Assembly: GCF_000687475.1 (NCBI RefSeq)
Contig: NC_057322.1
Location: 2,294,001-2,358,000, forward strand
Reading direction: 5' to 3'
DNA from: Ustilaginoidea virens
Taxonomy: Eukaryota > Ascomycota > Sordariomycetes > Hypocreales > Clavicipitaceae
Length of the DNA stretch: 64,000 nt
The notes beneath the pieces are model-generated. The model did no database searches. It was not told the DNA's origin and saw only the letters and a list, made by a program, of their open reading frames with translations. Each line of letters starts with the position of its first letter. Within the stretch, counting starts at the first letter, position 1. A program made the translations under genes and the position numbers. Of this stretch, positions 1-9,925 are shown in pieces.

Positions 1-520
1 CCCCATTTTATGCACATGCTCTTGTTAAGCCCTTCGTGATCGCTTATTTTATTTCTAGTTATAAATTTCCCAATGCGACATGCGCAACTTGCTCTCCTTT
101 TTGGCGTACCCGCATCACCTTATGCCTCTGTGGACGTTTTTCCATCTTGAATAAGTATTTGCTTCCAGCCTTGAGAATTGAAGCTGCGCGTTGTCCTTGG
201 ATCGTCAATCGGGTCAGTTGGTTGCTTTTCCATCCGTCGTGCTCGAAGCGTGGAAACCCAGCCCAATGCTTTTCTGGAACTTCTGCCCCCCAGCCCAGTA
301 AACCTTCTCTCACCGCCCCTGTCTGCATGACCGCAGTTTGAACTTTTGTTACCCTCCCCTCGGTGCACACACATACAGGCCTCAATCCTCTTGGGACTGA
401 CAGCATAGGCGGAAAATTCTCTTGCGCAAAATATCTGGGCTAACCTGACTGCTTTTCACTACAGGTTGCGACTCGTGTAGCATTTTGCATTTGTTTGGGG
501 CAAAAATCAACGCCGCAGCC
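1..520 (+). promoter_or_regulatory. Upstream region and 5' leader of the Sec14-like gene
   Basis: No convincing coding sequence is seen. Short open frames on both strands lack family resemblance and splice structure. A pyrimidine-rich stretch ending in CTACAG near 472 looks like the 3' end of a leader intron. The region therefore probably holds the promoter and 5' UTR of the gene starting at 521. The function is inferred from position only. Confidence 0.45.
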
Positions 521-1889
521 ATGAACAACTCAATCCCAGATGGTCGCGTCGGCAACCTGACGCCGGAGCAGGAAGCCAAGCTGCGAGAGCTCTGGCAGGC
601 CGTGTTCAAATTGTACGACATTCTACTGGAGTGGAATCGCAAGAAAGACACAGAAGCCCCTGCCGCGCCCAAAGTCGAAGCTCCAAAGAAATCCCGCTGG
701 TTCGGACTAGGCGCCGCTCAGGCCGAACCAGTTGCCCCCGAAGTCCCAGAAGAAGCCCTCAAGCTTATCGACTGCGGTGACACGGACAAATACGGCCTAT
801 CCAAGCAGTTCCAGCAAGTCATCGCCACTCAGACGTCCCAATCTCTTCGCGCCATGGTTCTGGGAGCCATCAAGCATGAGCACCCAGATGCCGTTGTTCT
901 GCGATTCCTCAGAGCCCGAAAGTGGGACGTCAACAAGGCTCTCGTCATGATGTTCTCTGCAATGAACTGGAGACATAACGAGGCCCAGATCGACTCCGAC
1001 ATCCTGACCAACGGTGAGGAGGTTCTCGTCCGCGACGAGCACGATGGCAAAATAAAGAGCAAATGTCTGGCCCAGGACTTCATGAAGCAAATGCGCAACG
1101 GAAAGAGCTTCATCCACGGTTTCGACCGTCAGAACCGGCCTGTCAGCTACGTTCGAACCAAGATGCACCGTGCTGCTGATCAGTCCGTCGAGAGCCTCGA
1201 GCGATATACAGTCTACCTTATTGAAACCGCTAGAATGACCCTACACCCTTCCGTCGAAACTGCCACTCTTGTGTTTGACCTCACCGACTTTACCCTTGCC
1301 AACATGGACTATGTTCCCGTCAAGTTCATCATTAAATGTTTTGAAGCCAATTACCCTGAATCGCTGGGTTCGATTCTTATTCACAATTCCCCTTGGGTTT
1401 TCAAGCGTGAGTGAACAACACAACTTTTTCCTTTGTATTTAAAAAGCGTACTAAGAACTGGCAGCCTGTTGGAAAATCATCTCGGCCTGGCTTGACCCCG
1501 TTGTCGCATCCAAGGTCCACCTCACATACGGAGCCAAAGGCCTCGAGGAGTTTATTCACCCCTCCCAGCTCCTCAAGGAACATGGTGGTGAGGACGACTG
1601 GGAATACAAATACGAAGAGCCTATTCCCGGTGAGAACGATGCGATGAAGGATACCGCTACCCGCGACGCCCTCCTAAAGGAGAGACAAGACTTCGCCCAA
1701 CAGTTCGAAGACGCTACTAGGCAGTGGATCCAGAACCCAGAGGGTACACAGGCCGCCTCGCTTAAGCAGGAGAGAGAGAGCATCGCCGTCTCTTTAAGAG
1801 AGAACTACTGGAAACTTGACAAGTATGTCCGCTGCAGGTCCTTGTACGACCGACAGGGTATCATAGTGCCAGGTGGCAAGACGAACTAG
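521..1889 (+). CDS. Sec14-like CRAL-TRIO phosphatidylinositol/lipid transfer protein
   Basis: Two exons, 521-1406 and 1465-1889, with a 58-nt intron (GTGAGT donor, ACTAAG branch site, GGCAG acceptor). The product is 436 aa. The ATG at 521 has a good context (GCCATGA); the open frame extends upstream only through a TTG. The N-terminal CRAL-TRIO_N helices (FLRARKWDVNKALVMM, about residues 140-156) precede the lipid-binding CRAL-TRIO domain, with IHGFDRQNRPVSYVR and, across the splice, SPWVFKPCWKIISAWLDP. The following HLTYGAKGLEEFI and EHGGEDDWEYKY are typical of fungal Sec14 proteins. The family moves phosphatidylinositol and other lipids between membranes and supports phosphoinositide signalling. 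The frame stays open for 38 codons after the TAG (see the next feature), so the true C-terminus is uncertain. No neighbour suggests a specific pathway. Confidence 0.9.
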
Positions 1890-2006
1890 CCTTCTGGGAA
1901 CAAGATCATGGAAAAGAACGCTGCTGCTGCAGATACCTCGACTGGATCCATTGAGCCGGTTGAGAATGCGACGATCACGGCGGCTTCGGCGGAGATTGCG
2001 GCTTAA
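1890..2006 (+). other. In-frame 38-codon extension after the Sec14-like TAG stop
   Basis: After the TAG at 1887-1889 the same frame continues for 38 sense codons to TAA at 2004-2006. Composition is Ala/Thr/Glu-rich (NAAAADTSTGSIEPVENA), which resembles the acidic low-complexity tails of fungal Sec14-like proteins. The TAG may be a recent nonsense change (for example CAG to TAG), a sequencing error, or a site of readthrough. An intron 1823-1889 would remove the TAG but would also delete the conserved SLYDRQGI stretch and shift the frame, so it is disfavoured. Confidence 0.5.
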
Positions 2007-3014
2007 ATCATACCCTTTTATATCATGTATTCTGTTGCAACACATCATGGCCAGTTTTCGTCCTCTCCGTGTGATTGTTTTTCTCAGGTTTTCGGTACTG
2101 TATGGATTTTAGCATGCTCTGAAGGGGTTAACCGAGCTGACCTGTATAATGGTGGCTGCCAAGTCGCCATCTATGAAGGGAAACAAACGATATGCGAGTC
2201 GTGACTACCTGGATCCTGGGGATTCAAAACCCTGCAGCCACGCGCTGATTAGCATGCAAGGCTAGCCGGATAGCAAATCAGAGCCTTCTTATCTTGCTTG
2301 TGAGATGTGTCTGCTCAACGACGCAGATGATCGTGTCCACAAGCTTGCAACCTCGAGTATTGGCGGCGGCGCTGGCTTAAAGACGCCCTCTCTTTTGGTA
2401 CCGTTGAACCCTCCACATTCCTTATCAGTGGACTCGTTGGAAGAATCGACTTACTGGTGGCATTACGTTATAATCTCCACGGATGACCCTAGTCAACGGG
2501 GCTCCTTCCAGAAGTTGGGGGGCTTGCATGTCCAACCATACAATGTTAGTAAATGCGACATGGTAATTGCTGCCACAGAGCACCCATAGAACAACAACTT
2601 TTCGAGACGACATCGAGTGAATTGTCACTATGGACAATATAGTAAAGTATTGCAGGTTGAAGAAACGAAGCAAGCCTCGGGGGCCGCGGTTCGTATCACG
2701 TACCTTCTCCCTACCACCTACAACATGTCGCTGGTCTCTCAGCTGGAGGCAGGCGCGATCCCCTGCCGGCGCCATCACAACAAACCTCTTTCATGACTCG
2801 ACTTTTGCCGGAAAATTTTCTTCACCCCATCCATCATCGGCACTGAACGCAAACTCCGCCGCTCAAATAAATGCGCCTTTCTTCACCAAGCGAGCTTTCA
2901 ATCTATTCCGAGTGTGTTGTCTTTTTTTGTTGCTCTATTGAATAGTCTTTTACCTTCGTCTCGATCAGTTTTCTCCGTATCGTCTCCGTATCGGCTACGG
3001 CTCCTCCCTCGGTC
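2007..3014. other. Intergenic region before the amino-acid permease
   Basis: Holds the 3' UTR of the Sec14-like gene and the promoter and leader of the permease. The last 80 bp before 3015 are C/T-rich (CTCCGTATCG, CTCCTCCCTCG), as is common just upstream of fungal start codons. Open frames at 2305-2589 and 2630-2941 have no recognisable product and were not called. Confidence 0.4.
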
Positions 3015-4561
3015 ATGGCTGACGACGGTCATAGCATCCTTGCTCCCGTCTCTGCGGCTTCGCAGCCACTGGCACACAAAAATCATGTCGGTACCACTAG
3101 CCGCGCTAAATCATCAGGTGCCACGACGCCACCCCTCGGAAGCCTTGCCGTTGGCGTTGCTGACAAGGACGATTCTGGCGAAACGAGCGAGGAACTGTCA
3201 CAAGATCGTCTGAAACAGATTGCTGCCGCTGGAAATGCGCATTTCCATCGCCTGGGCTGGAAGCGCCTGGCCATCGTCACCATCGTTGAGGCCGTCGCCT
3301 TGGGAGCGCTCAGTCTGCCCGCAGCCTTTCACACACTGGGCATGTTCGCTGGCGTATTTCTTACCATCACCTTGGGATTGATTGCGATTTTCACTAGCTA
3401 TCTCGTTGGGCAGGTCAAGCTCAAGTTCCCGGAGACTTCCAGTTACGCCGATGCGGGCAAGCTCTTGCTCGGCAGATTTGGATATGAGCTTTTTGGTGCT
3501 GCCCTGGTTCTTGAGTTGGTCATGGTGGTTGGTTCGCATGCCTTGACAGGAAGCATCGCTCTCGGGACGCTCAGCGATGGCCACGGTTGCTCCATCGTCT
3601 TTTCCGCGGTATCTGCCATCATTCTGCTTATCCTGGCCATCCCGCCATCGTTTACGGAGGTCGCCGTCCTCGGTTATGTTGATTTTGGGTCCATAGTTGC
3701 CGCTGTCGCTATAACCCTCATTGCCACAGGTATTCAGGCGAACGATTCCGCCGTGGGTCTCGGAGGCATTGACTGGTCAGCCTGGCCCAGGGAAGGGGTG
3801 ACGTTTTCCCAAGCATTTGTTGCCGTCAGTAACATTATCTTTGCATTTAGCTTCGCCATTGGCCAATTTTCTTTCATGGACGAAATGCACACTCCGACCG
3901 ACTACATGAAGTCGATTTGGGCATCGGGTTTTATCCAAATCATCATCTACGCTCTCACCGGCGCCCTGTGCTATGCATTTGTCGGCTCTTCTGTTAAGGC
4001 TCCGGCACTGCTGTCCGCTGGACCAACCATTTCCAAGGCTGCCTTTGGAGTCGCATTGCCAGTCATCTTCATCTCCGGCTCCATCAATTCGACGGTAGCC
4101 CTTCGCTACCTGCACGGTCGCATGTTCAAGAACTCTGTTGCGCGCTACATCAATACACCCATGGGGTGGACCACCTGGATCGGGCTGGTCATCGCATTCA
4201 CCTTGGTGGCATGGGTCATTGCCGAGGCAGTTCCCATTTTTTCCGACCTGCTTTCACTCGCTTCAGCTCTTTTCGTGTCGGGCTTTTCGTTTTGGATCCC
4301 TGCCATTATGTGGTTCAAGCTTCTTTGTAGGGGCAGCTGGTACTCCAAGGAGAATCTGCTGACCAGCATCGCAAGTATTGTGGCCTTTATCGTTGGCGCG
4401 GTCACGCTCGTTGCCGGCACTTATTCTACGATTGTAGACATTGTAAGTTTGCACAGAGGCGACTTGGCTTTGGATAGTTTGTACCCAAACTAACGTCAAG
4501 GCAGATCCAGGAGACTGCTCAAGGCAGCGCTCACAGCCCGTTTGCATGTCGGTCGCCATGA
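3015..4561 (+). CDS. Amino-acid permease, AAAP/Aa_trans family (Mtr-like)
   Basis: Two exons, 3015-4442 and 4505-4561, joined in phase 0 across a 62-nt intron (GTAAGT donor, CTAAC branch site, GGCAG acceptor). The product is 494 aa. Reading through the donor would give a short unrelated end, while splicing gives a tail ending FACRSP. A hydrophilic N-terminus of about 75 residues precedes 10-11 hydrophobic helices, starting at GWKRLAIVTIVEAVALGALS, the typical first helix of fungal neutral amino-acid permeases. VSNIIFAFSFAIGQFSFMDE and TPTDYMKSIWASGFIQ are conserved mid-protein landmarks of the Aa_trans fold. The family imports neutral or aromatic amino acids by proton symport at the plasma membrane or moves them across the vacuole; substrate and location here are inferred. 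The ATG is followed by GCTGAC, a strong fungal context. Confidence 0.9.
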
Positions 4562-5791
4562 AGAGGAAGTACGATACGAGACAGGCAATATGAAACGAGA
4601 TGAAACAAGCGATGAATAGCATCCATCGACGAGACGAATAAATGTACATTATGCTGCTTTAGGCCATGAGAGCGAAAAGAAAGTGTTTCTGCCCATGACG
4701 GTCTTGCAACCCCACCCACATGACAATGCAACTAACTGTGTGCCTCTGAGTTCCGACCCCTTTCCCTTGCTCTAACATTGTGAGGCAAGGAGGCAACATT
4801 TCACCAACCTGACCCGTACTGACGGAGTTACTTTTCGTAGCTGTGGACTCACATCACCCACTTCATCTGTTGCCCTCTGTATTTCTCCCCCTTCGATTCC
4901 GCCACGTACTGCAAAACTATTGGTGATACATGCTGTACTTGATTCATGTGTCAAGGTTGGATGCCAGCATCTTACATTGACAATGTATCACGTGTCGTAG
5001 GCCACGTGAAGGCAGATGTTTGCAACTTAAAATGGTGAGGGTCGCCCTCGTTTAAAAAAACAGAAACTCATCGTCTAACCTAACAAAGGTCTTTCTTTGC
5101 TCATTCCCAGCTGCATGTTTGGAGCTGTAAACAGAACACAGGGATCTAGCCGCCTGGTTGTTGTTAGGAAGCACAGCACTTTGCAGAAACAGGTGACACG
5201 CAGAGCTAGACCAGTCCCTTTGCCAGCCGATTTCTCGACATCGGGAAGCTACCAAACGCTTCACCTGCTTGCCTCCACTTGCTTTTCGCAAATCCCAGGC
5301 AAAGTTCCGCTTTCTCTGATAATAGACAACGTGCCTATATCATATGGGTAATGTTTGACCTTTTACAAAGTACCTTCCTGAAAAGCCTTAGACGGGCTTA
5401 ACTTTCGACAACCACCCTTGTGTTGTACAGCTGCAATCCCTCGTAAGGACTTTTGATGATGGCTACCTAGTAATAATACATACCTATTATCTTAACGGGC
5501 GCGACAGTACAATTACAGGTACTAGGCAGGTCCACAGCCCCATCGTACATTGAGCTAAGAAAACTCATCGTAGCTTATATGCGGCAAGTACATTTATGCC
5601 AAGTAAAATAACACGTTCACGACACGTCTTCCCCGCTCAGACATCACCCGGCAGAACAATATGATATATGATGTACATGGATATATATATATGTATACTT
5701 TGGTCAGTGTCCCGATTTCAATATTGCATGTACGCAAGGCGACTTTTCTCTCGGCAAACGCTTCACCTGATTACGGTCCGCTGCGAGAAAA
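4562..5791. other. Intergenic region between permease and GH5 gene
   Basis: About 1.2 kb without a supportable gene. It holds the permease 3' UTR, a paired CACGTG site (separate entry), an AT-repeat near 5680-5696 and the GH5 promoter. The open frames at 5052-5351 lack homology or splice signals. Confidence 0.4.
4989..5008. promoter_or_regulatory. Paired CACGTG (E-box) sites
   Basis: Two perfect CACGTG palindromes, at 4989-4994 and 5003-5008, are 14 bp apart start to start. CACGTG is the classic core bound by fungal bHLH factors. The pair lies about 780 bp upstream of the GH5 start and 430 bp past the permease stop, so the target gene is unclear. Confidence 0.35.
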
Positions 5792-7357
5792 ATGCGGCCT
5801 ACACAAATTAATGCTGTATGGCTGCTCGCGGCTGGTGCGCTGGCCCAAGACCCCCAGGGCTGGTACCAGTCTCATCCTGGCATGGCACGCATCAGCCATG
5901 TGAACCAGGACACGCACCAGATAATAGACGAGTTCGGACGCACACGCTTCTTCCACGGAACCAACGTGGTGATGAAGGAGCCGCCATGGCATCGGCCGCT
6001 CGAGTGGATGCCCGGTGTCTCGTCGTTTGGCGAGAGGGACGTGCAAACACTGCGCGATCTGGGCCTCAACGTCGTGAGGCTGGGCCATCACTGGGCAGGT
6101 GCGGAGCCTGTGCGAGGATACTACAACCAGACGTTCATCGACTTGATGAAGACGCAGACCAGGATGGCGGCAGAGCAGGGCATCTACGTCCTGGTTGACG
6201 TGCATCAGGACTGCCTGGCGCGGCAGTTTTGCGGCCACGGCGCACCCGACGTAAGTGAGCGGCGCAGGCGTGAGCACGTTGCTCGCTGGTCTGGCGGATG
6301 CTGAATGCTGACTGCTGAATCCCGATAGTGGTTCGCCAAAAAAGACTGGGTGTCACGCGGCAAAAGGTACCCCTTCCCCCTCAAGCTCAAGCCGTTTCCA
6401 GTGGATCAAGACGGGTTTCCGACGCCGCATTCCATCTGCGGCACGGTCGACTGGGGGCTGAGCTACACGTCAGTGGCGCTGGGCAACGCCTTCGGAAGGC
6501 TTTACAACAACGACGACGGCCTGGGCGACGCCTTCGCAGCCTACTGGAAGAAGCTGGCGTCTGAATACGCCGACGCGCCCAACGTAGTGGGGTACAACCT
6601 GCTGAACGAGCCCTGGGTGGGCGACACCTGGGCCGACCCGACGCTCCTGATCCCCGGAATTGCCGACCACCGCGCCTTGGAGGGCCTCTGGAACCGCGCG
6701 GCCCAGCAGATCCGCGTCGTCGACAACAACACCCTCATCTGGTTCGAGGGCGCCACGCTCGACATCCTCTCGGGCTTCAACAACGTGCCCCTGGGCGCCG
6801 GGTCCAAATCCGTCCACTCGTTCCACTACTACTCCCCGCCGCAGCTGGGCTCCATCTCCGAGACGCTCCGAAACCGCCGCCGGGACAGCGAGCGCCTCCG
6901 AACCGCAGGCGTCCTCACCGAGCTGGCCTTTTGGACGGGCGACGAGAAGCACATGCGCCGTCTGGAGGAGGCCATGGCGGCCACCGACGCAAGCATGGTG
7001 TCGTGGATGGGCTGGGCGTACGAGAACCTGTACAACGGCTCGACGGGACAGCCGTTTCCCGAGCTGGCCAGGCACTACGGCCGCGCGTACCCGGCGGCTG
7101 TGGCAGGGACGCCGCGTGGCTTCGGCTTTGACGCCAGCTCAGGCACCTTCAGGCTGCGCTTTGCGGCTGATCCGTCGGTTGATGCGCCTACCGAGATTAT
7201 CTTGCCGGCGGCTTCCTTCCCGGAAGGGTATAGCGTAAAGGTGGAGCCACAGGGAAGCTTGGTGCAGCACGTGCCAGACGGGCGGACCTTGGCCCTGTTC
7301 ACAGCCCCACATGTTGGCAAGGGCTCAGACATCTCGGTTACCATCACGCGTAAATAA
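5792..7357 (+). CDS. Secreted GH5 endoglycoceramidase-like glycosidase
   Basis: Two exons, 5792-6250 and 6329-7357, with a 78-nt phase-0 intron (GTAAGT donor, GATAG acceptor). The product is 495 aa. A signal peptide (about 18 aa, cleaved after GALA) indicates secretion. The catalytic domain carries VDVHQDCLARQFCGHGAPDW, a hallmark of endoglycoceramidases. The acid/base Glu is in LLNEPW (E247) and the likely nucleophile is E351 in VLTELAFW. A C-terminal beta-sandwich of about 100 residues (APTEIILPAASFPEGY onward) matches the layout of bacterial and fungal endoglycoceramidases. These enzymes cut the bond between the glycan and ceramide of glycosphingolipids. Exact substrate (glucosylceramide or more complex lipids) cannot be told. 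Exon 2 is visibly more GC-rich than neighbouring genes. Transfer between kingdoms is possible but unproven. Confidence 0.88.
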
Positions 7358-7754
7358 ACTGCGACGTACGTATTCTACGCAATGCAACGATGCAGGGATG
7401 CGACACATAGTACATGCTTATCAATTTCAAGGGCCTTCAAGGGCCTTTCTTTTTGTCATCTTGAGCACAAAGACGAGCCACGAAAAAAGAAAGAAAAACT
7501 ATTTGAAGAAAAAGTACGAAGTACACCGGCTCCATCACCATAGCTAATACTCCACTAGCACCTCCATCAGCCATCAGCCTATCAAAGCGGTCTGTTAGAA
7601 GGTGAAATGGAATAATTTAGCTTAGAAGAAATCAACATTCTTACAACCCACTAATTTGGCCCAAGGTCATTAGAATCATTTCAGGTCGGGCACCCCCAGC
7701 CCAGTAACCGCATCCCACCCTTTCTTCGCCGGCCATCCACCAGGTTCTACTCCA
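7358..7754. other. Intergenic region downstream of GH5
   Basis: No gene is seen. Near 7424-7448 a short direct repeat (CAAGGGCCTT, twice in tandem) is followed by purine-rich sequence, and it then runs into the MITE at 7755. Confidence 0.4.
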
Positions 7755-8190
7755 TCCCTTTGACTGCGTTACGGTGCAGCTTTTACAACGGACCAGGGTT
7801 TAAGCCAATAGGTAACCGTGATTAAAGGGTACTAGCAGACTAAGAAATAGTACGATAGTACAAGTACTAGCAATTTCCAGATTTACAAAGAGCTCATCGC
7901 ACTTATCGCACCTGTAGGGCCTGGCATATAGCGCTGTGAGGCTATTCCCACCACATTAGGCTATCAATTTAGCAGTGACAGAGGCAGACGGGAAAGGCGT
8001 TATCACTCATGCTAAAGATATCACTTATTGGCTCTATTAGAAATGCCGGTATTCCTAGTATGAGGATTTTAGTGATAAATGTTTGGCGACTAGGCCGGTT
8101 GCCAAGAAGGAACCCAGTAGGTAGCTAGGTCCCTTAAGTAGCAAAAAAAGGGTCCGATACAACAGCTGCACCTTAACACAGCCAAAGGGA
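7755..8190. mobile_element. MITE, copy 1 (436 bp, non-autonomous TIR element)
   Basis: Begins TCCCTTTGACTGCGTTACGG and ends with the imperfect inverted complement (CCTTAACACAGCCAAAGGGA), giving terminal inverted repeats of about 30 bp. No coding capacity. A second copy of 429 bp lies at 16496-16924 with the same order of internal landmarks (GGACCAGGGTTTAAGCCAATA, CGCACTTATCGCACCT, TATAGCGCTGTGAGGCTATT). The second copy has clear TA flanks, so the element is probably mobilised by a Tc1/mariner/pogo-type transposase. Here the flanks (CA and TC) no longer match. It abuts the broken sedolisin gene. It shows far fewer RIP-type transitions than copy 2. Confidence 0.8.
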
Positions 8191-8640
8191 TCCTAAACAC
8201 ACGAAAAGCTCTGCCCCATTTCCGCGTCCTGCAGTAGCGAAGCCACCTTGCTCGAGTACAGGATGGGGTTCAAGAAGCCCAGAGACTTCTTTCCTCTTCG
8301 CAGCCTCGCGTCATTCACCAAGGCAATCATGGCCGCGAAAACCGGGGTGCTGGCACTCGTTCCCCAAGCCTTAATAACTTAGTCTTCGGCGATGATGGCA
8401 AGTGATTTCCCCACGGCCGACACATCGGGAACAGCCTCTCATGTTGGCGTTGTAATAGCCTTTCAAGTGTCCGTTAAGCTGACTGACGTATCCTTCCACA
8501 GGAGCAGCCTGCCCTGCCGGCCGTTCGAAATACTGCGAGAATCCGTCTGAGCTAAAGTTTGCTGCTTGAGGCGGCTCAGCCAGACCTGTGGTGGCACCGA
8601 CGGACGTGACCCATGGACAAGACGCGGGAAACGTCTATCT
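8191..8640 (-). pseudogene. Sedolisin (S53, tripeptidyl-peptidase) fragment
   Basis: On the minus strand two overlapping frames give the C-terminal catalytic half of a sedolisin. From 8640 downward: TFPASCPWVTSVGATTG, then NGHLKGYYNANMRG. A one-base insertion near 8432 shifts the frame, and FPDVSAVGKSLAIIAED follows. After a TAA at 8379-8381 come WGTSASTPVFAAMIALVND and LGFLNPILYS. GTSAS holds the catalytic serine of the family. The upstream half (Glu and Asp catalytic residues) and the C-terminal end are missing. The lower-coordinate end is cut by the MITE and the other end runs into the next pseudogene at about 8638. The intact enzyme would be a secreted acid protease releasing tripeptides; this copy cannot make it. 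Confidence 0.85.
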
Positions 8641-9498
8641 CCTCGCCCGCCCCTTGCCATTTTTCGTAGCAGCACTTGATGGCGGTATTAGAGGCGGAAG
8701 ATGTTGCTCGCCTCCTGCAATAGATGCTTGATAAGCCCGTTCAAGGAACCCTAATAATGCACGTCTCATTTTCTTCCTGTCATCAATTAATGTTGCGCAG
8801 CACCATATTCCACCTGAATTTTCTTCCTGGTCCCCCAAAAAAATGAGGAGTAAGGTTACCCAATCGAAGAACGCAACATATTTTGTTTTGTATCGGTTGG
8901 CGTAATTAACAGCCTGCTTAAGCAGGATGAAAGAGTTTCCTTTAAAATACGATCCTACTTGCTGCATAGATATCACGTGCCGATCATAAAGCTCTTGTTG
9001 CACAAATGCTGCTTCAATTTCCTTTTTTCGTATAACGCCGGGTCTCTTATAGTCGAAAGCAGCAAAGGTAATTAGCCCTTCTCTTGTGTGCCGACACCAG
9101 CATTTGTCCGAGCGGGCATTGTCAACAAGGTGCTGGTTAAGGGTAATAATTTCCCTAGGATGGCGAGCATCGAGTGCTAAGTCGACGGGATTAATAAGTT
9201 GGGGTGACGATGCATCGCTCACATCTCCTTCGACGAACATCATCCTGGTGCTCTCCTATGACGCGAGGCAGGATCTAGTAAGATCGACATTATCAAGGAC
9301 GCTATTAGCATATGTGTTCCAGATGTCTCGGTAAGAAACTTTATAAGCAAATCCGGGAGGCTCAGCATATAGTGTTGATCGACTGGAAACATGCGTATTC
9401 GGGGATTCATCGCCTTCACCGCGTACTGCAGTTGGCAGCCCGTGATCAAACGATTCCTGGATGGTTGGCATCATGGATAATGAAGTGTTAAAGTTCAA
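8635..9498 (-). pseudogene. Broken gene of unknown function (one in-frame TAG)
   Basis: A single minus-strand frame runs from an ATG at 9498 to a stop at 8635, interrupted only by TAG at 9256-9258. The first part is about 80 codons (contains FAYKVSYRDIWNTYANSVLD). The second is about 205 codons (KCWCRHTREGLITFAAFDYK, NYANRYKTKYVAFFDWVTLL, then IDDRKKMRRALLGFLERAYQ). I recognise no named domain; the layout feels like a lineage-specific multigene family of filamentous fungi. The TAG could be a CAG changed at CpA, the change preferred by RIP. No splice sites remove it without deleting plausible coding sequence. It could still be a two-piece gene or a sequencing error. It is divergent from the kinase-like gene at 9926. 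Confidence 0.6.
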
Positions 9499-9714
9499 GC
9501 GAACCTGTTAACTTGTAGAGTAATTGCAGAACACTACTGAATATGCAGTTTTAAGGTTACACTGTGGCAGGCGGTCGCCCACGTGACTATAGCATCTTGG
9601 CTGGCGCTAAAGCTTGTTCTGGTCCTTGATGCCTGAGTCATGAAGGTCCCACGCAACCTACTGTCACGTATATTCGAAGAAGGTTAACGAGCACTAACTG
9701 ACCAGTACTCGCTA

Positions 9715-9786
9715 CACCAGCTATTTATAGTGGGCACAGGGGTAGCCCTAAGGGGCTACTGTTCCCTCGGTTACATGTGCCACATA
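9715..9786 (-). mobile_element. Copia LTR fragment (inverted relative to 16.25 kb)
   Basis: The reverse complement matches 16254-16330 closely over about 70 bp, including AGGGAACAGTAGCCCCTTAG and CACTATAAATAGCTGGTG. The latter looks like an LTR promoter TATA region. Similarity fades beyond both ends, so this is a truncated LTR. It lies 140 bp upstream of the kinase-like gene and faces away from it. Confidence 0.7.
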
Positions 9787-9925
9787 CTAGCCAAACATTC
9801 TTGACAAATGCACCAATCCCCGGCAACACTTACCGACCTCCTAGAAATCACCGCGAGAAAATAAAACCATCGCCACTCCCAAGTCTCTCCTGCGGTCTCT
9901 ACTTCGGTCAATTAACTGATTCAAT

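Noticed and set aside
36..406. Open frames near the left end
   Set aside because: Overlapping frames on both strands with no recognisable content; they lie in the promoter of the Sec14-like gene.
1823..1889. Second intron in the Sec14-like gene (GTATGT..CTAG)
   Set aside because: It would delete the conserved SLYDRQGI segment and shift the downstream frame; no good branch site.
6470..7238. Long alternative frames over the GH5 gene (both strands)
   Set aside because: Shadows caused by high GC content; the GH5 frame carries the catalytic motifs.
9256..9258. Intron hiding the TAG in the 8.6-9.5 kb gene
   Set aside because: No donor/acceptor pair in range keeps the frame without removing coherent coding sequence (EGDVSDASSPQLINPVDL).
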